In this document: positions 18,894-27,314 of the stretch, piece by piece
Layout of the letters: every line of letters starts with the position of its first letter
How positions within the stretch are numbered: position 1 is the stretch's first letter
Assembly (NCBI RefSeq): GCF_009176725.1
Contig: NZ_AP020337.1
Span: forward strand, 2,232,001 to 2,296,000
From: Pseudomonas sp. KUIN-1
GTDB taxonomy: Bacteria > Pseudomonadota > Gammaproteobacteria > Pseudomonadales > Pseudomonadaceae
Reading direction: 5' to 3'
Length of the DNA: 64,000 bases
The notes under the pieces: generated by a model
What the model was told of the DNA's origin: nothing
The model's input: the letters and a program-made list of their open reading frames with translations, nothing else
The model's database searches: none
Translations under genes and position numbers: made by a program

Positions 18894-20333
18894 ATGACCA
18901 ATCTCTTGCTCTACCAGCGTATCGCTCAGCAGTTGGCCGAAGACATCCGTCGTGGTGTTTATCAGCCCGGCGAGCGGGTGCCGTCCGTTCGCAAAATGAG
19001 TTCGCAGCTCAACGTCAGCCATGCCACTGTATTGCAGGCTTACGCGAACCTTGAAGACCAGGGGCTGATCCGGGCACGTCCTCAGTCCGGCTATTACGTC
19101 CATCAAACGCCTGCGCTGACGGCATCGACCCCGGATATCGCGCGGGTCGAGCGGCCCGGCCTGGTTACACGCAGCAGCATTATCCAGCAGGTCCTCGAAG
19201 AGTCCCGCCGCGAAGGCGTGTTCGCCCTCGGGGCTGCGGTGCCCCATGTGGATTACCTGCCGGTACGCGCGCTGCATCAGCAACTGGCCAAGGTCACGCG
19301 TTTTCACAGTCCGCGGGCCTTCAGTTACATGTTCAGCCCCGGCTTCGAACCCTTGCGCAGGCAGGTCGCGATTCGTATGCGCGACGCCGGGGTGGTGGTC
19401 GATCCGTCTGAAGTGGTGATCACTCACGGCTGCGTGGATGCGCTGCAGATGGCCCTGCGGGTGCTGACCCGGCCCGGCGATCTGATAGCCGCCGAATCGC
19501 CAGCCTATTACGGGTTGCTGCAACTTGCCGACCTGCTGGGTTTGAAGGTCATCGAAATCCCCAGTGATCCGGCCACCGGCATCAGTCTTGAAGCCTTGCA
19601 GCTGGCGGCCAATCAATGGTCCATCAAGGCTCTGGTGCTGACCTCACGGCTGAGCAATCCACTGGGCGGCACCATGCCGGAGGAGCGGCAGAAAAATCTG
19701 CTGCGGCTCACCTCGGATTTCGATATCCAGGTGGTTGAAGACGACGTCTATGGCGAGTTGATGTTCGAAGTAGGGCGGACCAAGGCGCTCAAGGCGTTTG
19801 ACCGGTTGGGGAGGGTGATTTACTGCTCGAGCTTCTCCAAGACCTTGTCGCCGGGTGTGCGCATCGGCTGGATGATAGCCGGCAAATACCAGGCGGAAAT
19901 TCAGCGCCTGCAAACCTTCAGCACTCACTCGGCGTGCAGCGTCACGCAAATGGCTGTCGCGGCTTACCTCGAAAACGGCGGCTACGATCGGCACCTGCGC
20001 TTCATCCGTCTCGAATACCGCAAGAATCTCAGTGCCTATCAGCTGGCGGTGCAGCAGTTCTTCCCCGAAGGCACGCAGATGAGTCGTCCCGCGGGAGGCT
20101 TTATCCTCTGGGTCAGTCTGCCGGGCAGGGTCAACACCCAGGAGTTGCACGTGCGTGCGCTCGAGCAGGGCATCAGCATTGCGCCCGGATTGATTTTCAG
20201 TAACACCGAGCAGTTCAACCACTGTATTCGTTTGAATTGCGGCATGAAATGGAACAAGGAAGCCGAACGGGCCTTGATGACATTGGGGATTCTGGCCAAG
20301 CAGTTATGTCAGGAGGCTGTTCAGGCGTATTGA
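18894..20333 (+). CDS. MocR-type regulator: GntR helix-turn-helix fused to PLP aminotransferase fold
   Basis: 479 residues. A GntR winged helix fills residues 1-75 (LAEDIRRGVYQPGERVPSVR, LNVSHATVLQAYANLEDQGL). It is joined to a class I/II aminotransferase domain; the PLP-lysine motif is SSFSKTLSPGVRIGW, with EDDVYGELMF upstream. MocR proteins are usually PLP-dependent transcription factors, though some keep enzyme activity. The ATG at 18894 has a GAGG element about 10 bases upstream. No divergent gene points to a target. Confidence 0.9.
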   Translation: MTNLLLYQRIAQQLAEDIRRGVYQPGERVPSVRKMSSQLNVSHATVLQAYANLEDQGLIRARPQSGYYVHQTPALTASTPDIARVERPGLVTRSSIIQQVLEESRREGVFALGAAVPHVDYLPVRALHQQLAKVTRFHSPRAFSYMFSPGFEPLRRQVAIRMRDAGVVVDPSEVVITHGCVDALQMALRVLTRPGDLIAAESPAYYGLLQLADLLGLKVIEIPSDPATGISLEALQLAANQWSIKALVLTSRLSNPLGGTMPEERQKNLLRLTSDFDIQVVEDDVYGELMFEVGRTKALKAFDRLGRVIYCSSFSKTLSPGVRIGWMIAGKYQAEIQRLQTFSTHSACSVTQMAVAAYLENGGYDRHLRFIRLEYRKNLSAYQLAVQQFFPEGTQMSRPAGGFILWVSLPGRVNTQELHVRALEQGISIAPGLIFSNTEQFNHCIRLNCGMKWNKEAERALMTLGILAKQLCQEAVQAY

Positions 20334-20447
20334 TCGGCAAAGATTTTTGTCAATTCTTCGGAACTCTTGTCTTGTCAGGTTGGCCTCAAAAGGACAGCAT
20401 GTGTTTCTTTCCGGCTTTTTGCCACTGTCTTGCCTGACTCTTTGCCT

Positions 20448-21089
20448 ATGAATGTTTTTCGCTGTCTCGGATTGCTTGTCGTCGTACTTCTGAGTGGTTG
20501 TGACGCTCCGGACACCTCTGTGCCCAAACCCAAGACCGAGGCGGTCATCACCGCGCCGGTATCGCCCGAGGTGCATCTGAAGACTGAGGCACCTGCGCAG
20601 GCAGTCGCCACCGATGCCAAGCAAATCAAGGCGCCGGACACCATGCATCAGCTGATGCCGGGCGTGCCTGTCGTGCCTGTGGTGGTCGGAAAGGAAAAAT
20701 CAGAACCTGCAGCACCTCAGAGCGTCAAATCGGCGACTTCCGAAAAACCCTCTTCCAGGGTTGTGGCAGCCAAGGCGCCTGCGAGCAAGCGCAAGAACGC
20801 CAAGGATGCCAAGACCGCCAGCGTCAAGGATGTGCGAATCAAAGCACCCAGGCTGGACCTGAGCCTGCCTCCCGAGCTGGTCAAGGAGCTCGACCCGCCT
20901 GCCAAGGTGATTACCAACAAGCGCAAGCCGATATTGCCGCAGATGTTCAGCGACAAGGGCGATTCTGCGAACCCCGGCCCGTTCGAGCTCGAGGGGAGAT
21001 TGCTGACCAACGAAATGCAATTGCAGATGCGTAATGACAACCGTCGCGATGTAGAAGGTGCTGCGCTGGACTTCAAATTCAAGCAGTAA
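20448..21089 (+). CDS. Hypothetical lipoprotein, lysine- and alanine-rich
   Basis: 213 residues from ATG 20448 (MNVFRCLGLLVVVLLSGCDA), with a clear lipobox LSGC. The middle is low-complexity and basic (KSEPAAPQSVKSATSEKPSS, ASKRKNAKDAKTASVKDVRI). The C-terminal 60 residues look ordered (LDLSLPPELVKELDPP, FELEGRLLTNEMQLQM). I do not recognise a named domain. It may span the periplasm with the basic stretch, but this is speculation. An upstream in-frame start at 20367 would hide the signal peptide and is rejected. Confidence 0.75.
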   Translation: MNVFRCLGLLVVVLLSGCDAPDTSVPKPKTEAVITAPVSPEVHLKTEAPAQAVATDAKQIKAPDTMHQLMPGVPVVPVVVGKEKSEPAAPQSVKSATSEKPSSRVVAAKAPASKRKNAKDAKTASVKDVRIKAPRLDLSLPPELVKELDPPAKVITNKRKPILPQMFSDKGDSANPGPFELEGRLLTNEMQLQMRNDNRRDVEGAALDFKFKQ

Positions 21090-21183
21090 GTCCTGCCTGT
21101 CGTCCGATACGGCGTTTTCAAACAGACGTTTTGACGGTTAATATCCTTTCTCTTTTTCAATTTTCAAACAAGGGTGTCTGGTC

Positions 21184-21441
21184 ATGGACTGCCGTTCCGG
21201 TTGTGGCGCGTGCTGCATAGCGCCTTCCATCACGTCTCCCATACCCGGTATGCCCGACGGAAAGCCTGCTGGCGAACGCTGTCTGCATCTGTCGGTCGAG
21301 TTTTTGTGCGCCTTGTTCGGCAGGGCTGAGCGGCCCGCGGTGTGCAGTCAGTTCAAGGCGGCAGAGGATGTCTGCGGTGCCGATCAGGCGGATGCCATTC
21401 GCCTGATCGGTTGGTGGGAAAAAGCCACTGCGGTGGCCTGA
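21184..21441 (+). CDS. YkgJ-family cysteine-cluster protein
   Basis: 85 residues starting MDCRSGCGACCIAPSITSPI. The CxxxCxxCC cluster at residues 3-11, with further cysteines at CLHL, FLCALF and VCSQF, is the pattern of the YkgJ zinc/iron-chelating family. PGMPDGKPAGERC is typical of short pseudomonad members. Function is unknown; a metal-binding role is inferred. It stands alone between two envelope-protein genes. Confidence 0.85.
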   Translation: MDCRSGCGACCIAPSITSPIPGMPDGKPAGERCLHLSVEFLCALFGRAERPAVCSQFKAAEDVCGADQADAIRLIGWWEKATAVA

Positions 21442-21497
21442 AAAAGTGTTTTCGAGCACAAATGCTTCTTCGGAACTTCAAAACAAGGAATAAAACA

Positions 21498-22109
21498 ATG
21501 GGTCCGCTGTATCGCATGGCTGTTGCTTGTGGCTTCACTGTAATGCTTGCCGGAACGGCGCAGGCTGAAGAGTGGAAAGAGGTCAAGAATCAGGATGGCA
21601 TCAAGGTCTCGTTGAGCGACGTGCCTGGTTCCGATTACAAGGCGTATCAGGGTATTGCGCTGATCAATGCCAGCGTAAGCAAGTTGCGTGCGCTCCAGGA
21701 GGATGTCACGGGGGCCTGCGCCTGGATCCATGAGTGCAAGTTGCAGAAAGTGCTCAAGCACGAAGGCAACAAGACCTGGACCTACAGCCAGTTCAATACT
21801 CCCTGGCCGGTGACGCCTCGCGATTCGGTACTGTTGATCACCACTCAGGAAGGTCCTGACGGGAGTGTTACCCGAAACCTCGAAGAGCAGCCTTCGTATA
21901 TCCCCGAGGAGAAGGGGTATGTGCGCGTAACCGAGGTCAAGGGCTTCTGGAAAATGGTGCCCAAAGGGCCGAACCAGACTGAAGTGACCTATCAGGTTCA
22001 CACCGAGCCGGGTGGCAGTGTGCCGTCGATGTTGGCCAACAAGTTCGTTGTCGATGCGCCGTTCAATACCTTGAAAGCGCTCAGGGAGCGTGCCGCGCAA
22101 ACCAAATGA
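21498..22109 (+). CDS. Secreted START-domain protein
   Basis: 203 residues with a signal peptide (VACGFTVMLAGTAQAEE, cleavage after AQA) and a START-like fold. Features are WKEVKNQDGIKVSLSDVPGS, YSQFNTPWPVTPRDSVLLIT and VKGFWKMVPKGPNQTEVTYQ. START domains bind lipids in a deep cavity, so a periplasmic lipid-binding or lipid-transfer role is possible. The ATG at 21498 follows AACAAGGAATAA. It ends at a terminator shared with gltA. Confidence 0.85.
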   Translation: MGPLYRMAVACGFTVMLAGTAQAEEWKEVKNQDGIKVSLSDVPGSDYKAYQGIALINASVSKLRALQEDVTGACAWIHECKLQKVLKHEGNKTWTYSQFNTPWPVTPRDSVLLITTQEGPDGSVTRNLEEQPSYIPEEKGYVRVTEVKGFWKMVPKGPNQTEVTYQVHTEPGGSVPSMLANKFVVDAPFNTLKALRERAAQTK

Positions 22110-22130
22110 TCCGCACCGGATAGCGCGCAT

Positions 22131-22162
22131 AAAAAAAGGGCTGCCAATGGCAGCCCTTTTTT
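22131..22162. terminator. Bidirectional terminator between the START-protein gene and gltA
   Basis: A-run, GGGCTGCC, 3-base loop, GGCAGCCC, T-run: symmetrical, so it works for the forward START gene and for gltA on the reverse strand. Confidence 0.9.
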
Positions 22163-22173
22163 GTGCGTGGCGC

Positions 22174-23463
22174 TTACTTGCGGTCTTGCAGGGCGACGAT
22201 GTCGCGTTGCACGTTGCCGGTGTACAGCTGGCGAGGGCGACCGATCTTGTAAGGGCTGGAGAGCATTTCTTTCCAGTGCGAGATCCAGCCGACAGTCCGC
22301 GCCAGGGCGAAGATCACGGTGAACATGCTGGTCGGAATGCCGATGGCCTTGAGGATGATGCCCGAATAGAAGTCGACGTTCGGGTACAGCGAGCGCTCGA
22401 TGAAGTACGGATCGGTCAGGGCGATCTCTTCGAGGCGCATGGCCAGTTCGAGTTGAGGATCGTTGGTGATGCCCAGCTCTTTCAGTACTTCGTCGCAGGT
22501 CTGCTTCATTACAGTGGCGCGCGGGTCACGGTTCTTGTAGACGCGGTGACCGAAGCCCATGAGCTTGAACGGATCGTTCTTGTCCTTGGCCTTGGCAATG
22601 AACTTATCGATGTTCGACACATCGCCGATTTCATCGAGCATGGTCAGTACCGCTTCGTTGGCGCCGCCGTGGGCAGGGCCCCAGAGCGCTGCGATACCGG
22701 CTGCGATACAGGCGAACGGGTTGGCGCCCGAAGAGCCTGCCATGCGCACGGTGGAAGTCGAAGCGTTCTGCTCGTGATCGGCGTGGAGGATGAAGATCTT
22801 GTCCATCGCCTTGGCCAGCACCGGGCTGATCGGTTTGATCTCGCACGGGGTGTTGAACATCATGTGCAGGAAGTTTTCCGCGTAGCTGAGGTCGTTGCGC
22901 GGGTACATCATGGGTTGACCCATGGAGTACTTGTAGACCATCGCTGCCAGGGTCGGCATCTTGGCGACCAGGCGGACCGCGGAAATCTCGCGGTGCTGCG
23001 GGTTATTGATGTCCAGCGAGTCGTGGTAGAACGCTGACAGGGCACCGACTACGCCACACATGACGGCCATCGGGTGGGCGTCGCGGCGGAAACCGTTGAA
23101 AAAGGTCTTGAGCTGTTCGTGAACCATCGTGTGGTTCTTGACCACGGCCACGAACTGGGCTTTCTGCTCGGCGGTGGGCAGTTCGCCGTTGAGCAGCAGG
23201 TAGCAGGTTTCGAGGTAGTCGGACTGCTCGGCCAGTTGTTCGATCGGGTAGCCGCGGTGCAGCAGAATGCCATTGTCACCATCGATGTAGGTGATCTTCG
23301 AATCGCAAGACGCCGTGGACATGAAACCAGGGTCAAATGTGAAGCGGCCGGTGGCGGTCAGGCCGCGTACGTCGATCACGTCCGGACCCACTGTACCGGT
23401 CAGAATTGGCAGCTCGACGGGGGCAGCGCCCTCGATGATCAACTGCGCTTTTTTGTCAGCCAT
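22174..23463 (-). CDS. gltA: Citrate synthase (type II)
   Basis: Condenses acetyl-CoA and oxaloacetate. The 429 residues and the starting stretch [20 protein letters not shown] fit the hexameric, NADH-sensitive type II enzyme of Gram-negatives. Active-site motifs are [20 protein letters not shown] and [20 protein letters not shown], with the aspartate in [11 protein letters not shown]. An AGGAGG ribosome-binding site lies just upstream. It is divergent from sdhC and has its own promoter. Confidence 0.97.
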   Translation of the reverse strand: MADKKAQLIIEGAAPVELPILTGTVGPDVIDVRGLTATGRFTFDPGFMSTASCDSKITYIDGDNGILLHRGYPIEQLAEQSDYLETCYLLLNGELPTAEQKAQFVAVVKNHTMVHEQLKTFFNGFRRDAHPMAVMCGVVGALSAFYHDSLDINNPQHREISAVRLVAKMPTLAAMVYKYSMGQPMMYPRNDLSYAENFLHMMFNTPCEIKPISPVLAKAMDKIFILHADHEQNASTSTVRMAGSSGANPFACIAAGIAALWGPAHGGANEAVLTMLDEIGDVSNIDKFIAKAKDKNDPFKLMGFGHRVYKNRDPRATVMKQTCDEVLKELGITNDPQLELAMRLEEIALTDPYFIERSLYPNVDFYSGIILKAIGIPTSMFTVIFALARTVGWISHWKEMLSSPYKIGRPRQLYTGNVQRDIVALQDRK

Positions 23464-23521
23464 GTGGCCTCCTATTTATGCTTCAAATCATCAGACAGGC
23501 CCCCCACGCAGGGCCCGCATC

Positions 23522-23549
23522 ACTATAGTGAGATAAATTCTAAAGTCAA
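23522..23549 (-). promoter_or_regulatory. gltA promoter (sigma-70)
   Basis: On the reverse strand TTGACT (23549-23544) and TATAGT (23527-23522) are separated by 16 bp, about 60 bp before the gltA start. A good consensus match. Confidence 0.7.
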
Positions 23550-23663
23550 TTTGCCTAAAGTCGTGTTCCGCAAGGGCCCGGCCGTGGATTTTGCAGACGG
23601 TTTACTGCCGTTTACGCCTTTTGTCGCGGCAACGCAATGCGCTATTGGCGGTACGTCTGCGCG

Positions 23664-23692
23664 TTGTCATTAGTAACCTAACTGTCTATACT
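23664..23692 (+). promoter_or_regulatory. sdhCDAB promoter (sigma-70)
   Basis: TTGTCA (23664-23669) and TATACT (23687-23692) have the ideal 17-bp spacing, giving a leader of about 125 bases before sdhC. Confidence 0.7.
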
Positions 23693-23825
23693 CGGCGTCC
23701 GACCGCCAGAGGCTTTTGGCCTGTTTCAAGGGGGTCGTCACTTCCTGGGTGGTGGGTACCTGACCAGTGCACTTCCCAACAACTTGCCCTGATTGTTAGG
23801 GGCTCTTCAGTGTGAAAAAAAAGCC

Positions 23826-24200
23826 GTGAATAGCCAACGACCTGTAAATCTAGACCTAAGGACCATCAAGCTCCCAGTCACCGCTTACACGTCCATCCTT
23901 CACCGCATCTCCGGTGTCATCCTCTTTGTCGGTATTGCAATCATGCTGTATGCAATGGACAAGTCGCTGGCCTCCGAAGAGGGATTTGGTGAAGTCAAGG
24001 CGTATATGACCAGTCCGCTGGCCAAGCTGATCATCTGGGGACTTCTGTCTGCCCTGCTGTACCACCTGGTGGCCGGTATTCGTCACCTCATCATGGACTC
24101 GGGGGTAGGCGAGACGCTTGAAGGCGGCAAGCTGGGCTCCAAAATCGTTATCGCGGTCTCCGTGATTCTGATTCTTTTGGCGGGAGTATGGATATGGTAA
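23826..24200 (+). CDS. sdhC: Succinate dehydrogenase cytochrome b556 subunit
   Basis: Inner-membrane anchor of complex II that helps bind haem b and ubiquinone. The 124 residues start at GTG (MNSQRPVNLDLRTIKLPVTA). Three membrane helices are visible around residues 28-48, 68-88 and 105-122. The signature SILHRISGVILF and the haem-ligand region LYHLVAGIRHLIMD are present. The upstream in-frame start at 23793 lacks support. It is the first gene of sdhCDAB and overlaps sdhD by 7 bp. Confidence 0.95.
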   Translation: MNSQRPVNLDLRTIKLPVTAYTSILHRISGVILFVGIAIMLYAMDKSLASEEGFGEVKAYMTSPLAKLIIWGLLSALLYHLVAGIRHLIMDSGVGETLEGGKLGSKIVIAVSVILILLAGVWIW

Positions 24201-24562
24201 CCAACGTCACCAACCTGTCGCGTTCGGGTCTCTATGACTGGATGGCTCAGCGTGTTTCCGCAGTCGTGCTCGCGGCTTATTTCATCTTCCTGATCGGCTA
24301 CATGGTCTTTCACCCGGGTCTGAGCTACGCCCAATGGCATGGTCTGTTCGCTCACAACGGAATGCGTATCTTCAGTCTCCTGGCCCTCGTTGCCCTTGGC
24401 GCTCACGCCTGGGTCGGCATGTGGACCATCGCGACCGACTACCTGACGCCGATGGCGCTGGGCAAGTCCGCCACTGCAGTACGTTTCCTGTTCCAGGCGG
24501 TATGCGGCGTTCTGATGTTCGCCTACTTCGTCTGGGGCGTGCAGATTCTTTGGGGTATCTGA
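24194..24562 (+). CDS. sdhD: Succinate dehydrogenase membrane anchor subunit
   Basis: Second membrane anchor of complex II, 122 residues with three hydrophobic helices (VSAVVLAAYFIFLIGYMVF; IFSLLALVALGAHAWVGM; LFQAVCGVLMFAYFVWGV). The His-containing ALGAHAWVGMWTI is the usual haem-side motif. The ATG at 24194 is preferred over 24188 because GGGAG at 24182-24186 then has correct spacing. Ends 3 bp before sdhA. Confidence 0.94.
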   Translation: MVTNVTNLSRSGLYDWMAQRVSAVVLAAYFIFLIGYMVFHPGLSYAQWHGLFAHNGMRIFSLLALVALGAHAWVGMWTIATDYLTPMALGKSATAVRFLFQAVCGVLMFAYFVWGVQILWGI

Positions 24563-24565
24563 TCC

Positions 24566-26338
24566 ATGGCTAACATTAATGCGCTTTCTTTCGACGCCAT
24601 CATCATTGGTGGTGGCGGTGCCGGCATGCGCGCTGCGCTGCAGCTCGCCCAGGGCGGTCACAAGACTGCCGTGGTCACCAAGGTCTTCCCGACCCGCTCG
24701 CACACCGTATCCGCCCAGGGTGGCATCACCTGTGCAATCGCTTCCGCCGATCCGAACGATGACTGGCGCTGGCACATGTACGATACCGTCAAGGGTTCCG
24801 ACTACATCGGTGACCAGGACGCTATCGAATACATGTGTTCCGTAGGTCCGGAAGCGGTCTTCGAGCTCGAGCACATGGGCCTGCCGTTCTCCCGTACCGA
24901 GCAGGGCCGTATCTACCAGCGTCCGTTCGGTGGCCAGTCCAAGGACTTCGGCAAGGGCGGGCAGGCTGCCCGTACCTGCGCTGCTGCCGACCGTACCGGT
25001 CACGCGCTGCTGCACACCCTGTATCAGGCCAACCTGAAGGCGGGCACTGTATTCCTCAACGAATACTATGCAGTGGATCTGGTGAAGAACAACGATGGCG
25101 CCTTTGTCGGCATCATCGCGATCTGCATCGAGACGGGCGAAACCTCGTACATCCGCGCCAATGCAACCGTGCTGGCGACCGGCGGTGCAGGCCGTATCTA
25201 CTCGTCGACCACCAACGCCCTGATCAATACCGGTGACGGTATCGGCATGGCGCTGCGTGCCGGTGTGCCGGTTCAGGACATCGAAATGTGGCAGTTCCAC
25301 CCGACCGGCATTGCCGGCGCAGGTGTACTGGTCACCGAAGGTTGCCGCGGTGAAGGCGGTTACCTGATCAACAAGCACGGCGAGCGTTTCATGGAGCGTT
25401 ACGCTCCGAACGCCAAGGACCTTGCCGGTCGTGACGTTGTGGCACGTTCCATGGTCAAGGAAATCATTGCCGGTAACGGCTGTGGTCCCGATGGCGATCA
25501 TGTGATGCTCAAGCTCGATCACCTTGGCGAAGAAGTGCTGCACAGCCGTCTGCCAGGCATCATGGAACTGTCCAAGACCTTCGCTCACGTCGATCCTGCG
25601 ACCGCGCCGATTCCTGTCGTACCGACCTGCCACTACATGATGGGCGGCGTTGCCACCAACATTCATGGCCAGGCGATCACTCAGGATGCGGCGGGCGTCG
25701 ATCAGATCATTCCTGGTCTGTTCGCGGTCGGTGAAGTGGCTTGCGTATCGGTCCACGGCGCCAACCGTCTGGGCGGCAACTCGCTGCTCGATCTGGTGGT
25801 GTTCGGCCGCGCGGCGGGTATCCACCTGGAGCAGGCCCTGCGTGAAGGCGTCGATTATGCGCGCGCTTCCGAGTCCGACATCGATGCTGCCCTCGCACGC
25901 CTTGCCGGCCTGAACGAGCGCACCACCGGTGAAGACGTTGCAACCCTGCGAAAAGAGCTGCAGAGCTGCATGCAGAACTACTTCGGTGTATTCCGTACTG
26001 GCGAATACATGCAGAAGGGTATTGCCCAGCTGGCTGATCTGCGCGTACGTATCGCCAACGTCAAGATCAACGACAAGAGCCAGGCGTTCAACACCGCCCG
26101 TATCGAAGCGCTTGAACTGCAAAACCTGCTGGAAGTTGCCGAAGCCACGGCGATTGCCGCAGAGCATCGTAAAGAGTCCCGCGGCGCTCACGCTCGTGAA
26201 GACTTCGAAGATCGCGATGACGAGAACTGGTTGTGCCACACCCTGTATTTCCCGGGTGACAAGAGTGTGACCAAACGTGCCGTGAACTTCTCGCCGAAAA
26301 CTGTCCCGACTTTTGAACCGAAGATTCGGACTTATTAA
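24566..26338 (+). CDS. sdhA: Succinate dehydrogenase flavoprotein subunit
   Basis: Catalytic subunit oxidising succinate to fumarate. The 590 residues match the family. FAD binding is shown by [20 protein letters not shown], and the covalent flavin histidine by [34 protein letters not shown], the active-site arginine region [19 protein letters not shown] and the [11 protein letters not shown] motif are intact. It lies between sdhD and sdhB in the canonical order. Confidence 0.97.
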   Translation: MANINALSFDAIIIGGGGAGMRAALQLAQGGHKTAVVTKVFPTRSHTVSAQGGITCAIASADPNDDWRWHMYDTVKGSDYIGDQDAIEYMCSVGPEAVFELEHMGLPFSRTEQGRIYQRPFGGQSKDFGKGGQAARTCAAADRTGHALLHTLYQANLKAGTVFLNEYYAVDLVKNNDGAFVGIIAICIETGETSYIRANATVLATGGAGRIYSSTTNALINTGDGIGMALRAGVPVQDIEMWQFHPTGIAGAGVLVTEGCRGEGGYLINKHGERFMERYAPNAKDLAGRDVVARSMVKEIIAGNGCGPDGDHVMLKLDHLGEEVLHSRLPGIMELSKTFAHVDPATAPIPVVPTCHYMMGGVATNIHGQAITQDAAGVDQIIPGLFAVGEVACVSVHGANRLGGNSLLDLVVFGRAAGIHLEQALREGVDYARASESDIDAALARLAGLNERTTGEDVATLRKELQSCMQNYFGVFRTGEYMQKGIAQLADLRVRIANVKINDKSQAFNTARIEALELQNLLEVAEATAIAAEHRKESRGAHAREDFEDRDDENWLCHTLYFPGDKSVTKRAVNFSPKTVPTFEPKIRTY

Positions 26339-26350
26339 GGGGTGACCGAT

Positions 26351-27055
26351 ATGTTGCAAGTCAGTGTTTATCGTTACAACCCTGATCAGGACGCTGCACC
26401 ATTCATGCAGGAGTTTCAGGTCGATACCGGTGGCAAGGACCTGATGGTGCTGGACGTGCTGGCCCTGGTCAAAGAGCAGGATGAAGGCTTTTCGTACCGT
26501 CGCTCGTGCCGTGAAGGCGTGTGCGGTTCCGACGGCATGAACATCAACGGCAAGAACGGCCTGGCCTGCATCACGCCGCTGTCGGCTGTCGTTGCCAAGA
26601 ACAAGCTGATCGTACGTCCGCTGCCGGGTTTGCCGGTTATCCGTGACCTGGTCGTCGATATGAGCATCTTCTACAAGCAGTACGAGAAGGTGAAGCCGTT
26701 CCTGCAGAACGACACGCCGGCTCCGGCCATCGAACGTCTGCAAACGCCGGAAGAGCGCGAAAAGCTCGATGGTCTGTACGAGTGCATCCTGTGCGCTTGC
26801 TGCTCGACTTCCTGCCCGTCCTTCTGGTGGAACCCCGACAAGTTCCTGGGTCCTGCTGCACTGCTGCAAGCCTACCGTTTCCTGGCTGACAGCCGTGATA
26901 CTCGCACCAGTGAGCGTCTGGCTTCGCTTGATGATCCGTTCAGCGTATTCCGCTGCCGCGGCATCATGAACTGCGTCAACGTCTGTCCGAAGGGCCTTAA
27001 CCCAACCAAGGCTATCGGTCACGTGCGCAACATGTTGTTGCAGAACGGCGTCTGA
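26351..27055 (+). CDS. sdhB: Succinate dehydrogenase iron-sulfur subunit
   Basis: Carries electrons from FAD to ubiquinone through three clusters. The 234 residues start MLQVSVYRYNPDQDAAPFMQ. The [2Fe-2S] ligands are in SCREGVCGSDGMNINGKNGL with the following AC. The [4Fe-4S] and [3Fe-4S] ligands are in CILCACCSTSCPSFWW and CRGIMNCVNVCPKGLNP. The ATG at 26351 has GGGGTGA at good spacing; the GTG at 26342 is less likely. A hairpin terminator follows. Confidence 0.96.
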   Translation: MLQVSVYRYNPDQDAAPFMQEFQVDTGGKDLMVLDVLALVKEQDEGFSYRRSCREGVCGSDGMNINGKNGLACITPLSAVVAKNKLIVRPLPGLPVIRDLVVDMSIFYKQYEKVKPFLQNDTPAPAIERLQTPEEREKLDGLYECILCACCSTSCPSFWWNPDKFLGPAALLQAYRFLADSRDTRTSERLASLDDPFSVFRCRGIMNCVNVCPKGLNPTKAIGHVRNMLLQNGV

Positions 27056-27093
27056 TTCATCGCTTTATCTGTTACACCGTTACACCGAAGTGG

Positions 27094-27128
27094 CTACGGC
27101 GCAGGCTTCAACCGGCGCCGTAGTTTTA
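27094..27128 (+). terminator. Probable terminator after sdhB
   Basis: CTACGGCGC (27094-27102) pairs perfectly with GCGCCGTAG (27115-27123) and is followed by TTTTAA. The T-run is short, so readthrough into sucA is likely and the sdh and suc genes may be partly cotranscribed. Confidence 0.65.
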
Positions 27129-27231
27129 ACCTGAGCAGTAGCTCGCAAAGCTGCGGCTCTTATTTTGAAGAAATGAGACCAGCAGGGGCATCCGGGCTGG
27201 TACCCGGACTATCTGCGTGATCCCTGGTGAC

Positions 27232-27260
27232 TTGATACAGTCGCTGCACACGACTATTTC
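27232..27260 (+). promoter_or_regulatory. Possible sucA promoter
   Basis: TTGATA (27232-27237) and TATTTC (27255-27260) are spaced 17 bp apart. The -10 is weak. A small CCGGG/CCCGG hairpin lies 25 bp upstream. Confidence 0.3.
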
Positions 27261-27314
27261 AGGATTGCTCTGGTGTCTTCGCCGGTGGTGTCCCCTTACC
27301 GAGGGTGACCAAGC

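Larger units (their letters stand above)
23464..23825. other. Divergent gltA-sdhC regulatory region
   Basis: 362 bp without a gene. It contains the facing promoters of gltA and sdhC, described separately, and a leader of about 125 bp before sdhC. No intrinsic terminator or riboswitch fold was recognised. Confidence 0.7.

Noticed and set aside
24083..27022. 979-residue reading frame opposite sdhA/sdhB
   Set aside because: Shadow of the GC-rich codon pattern; sdhA and sdhB on the forward strand are complete, conserved enzymes.
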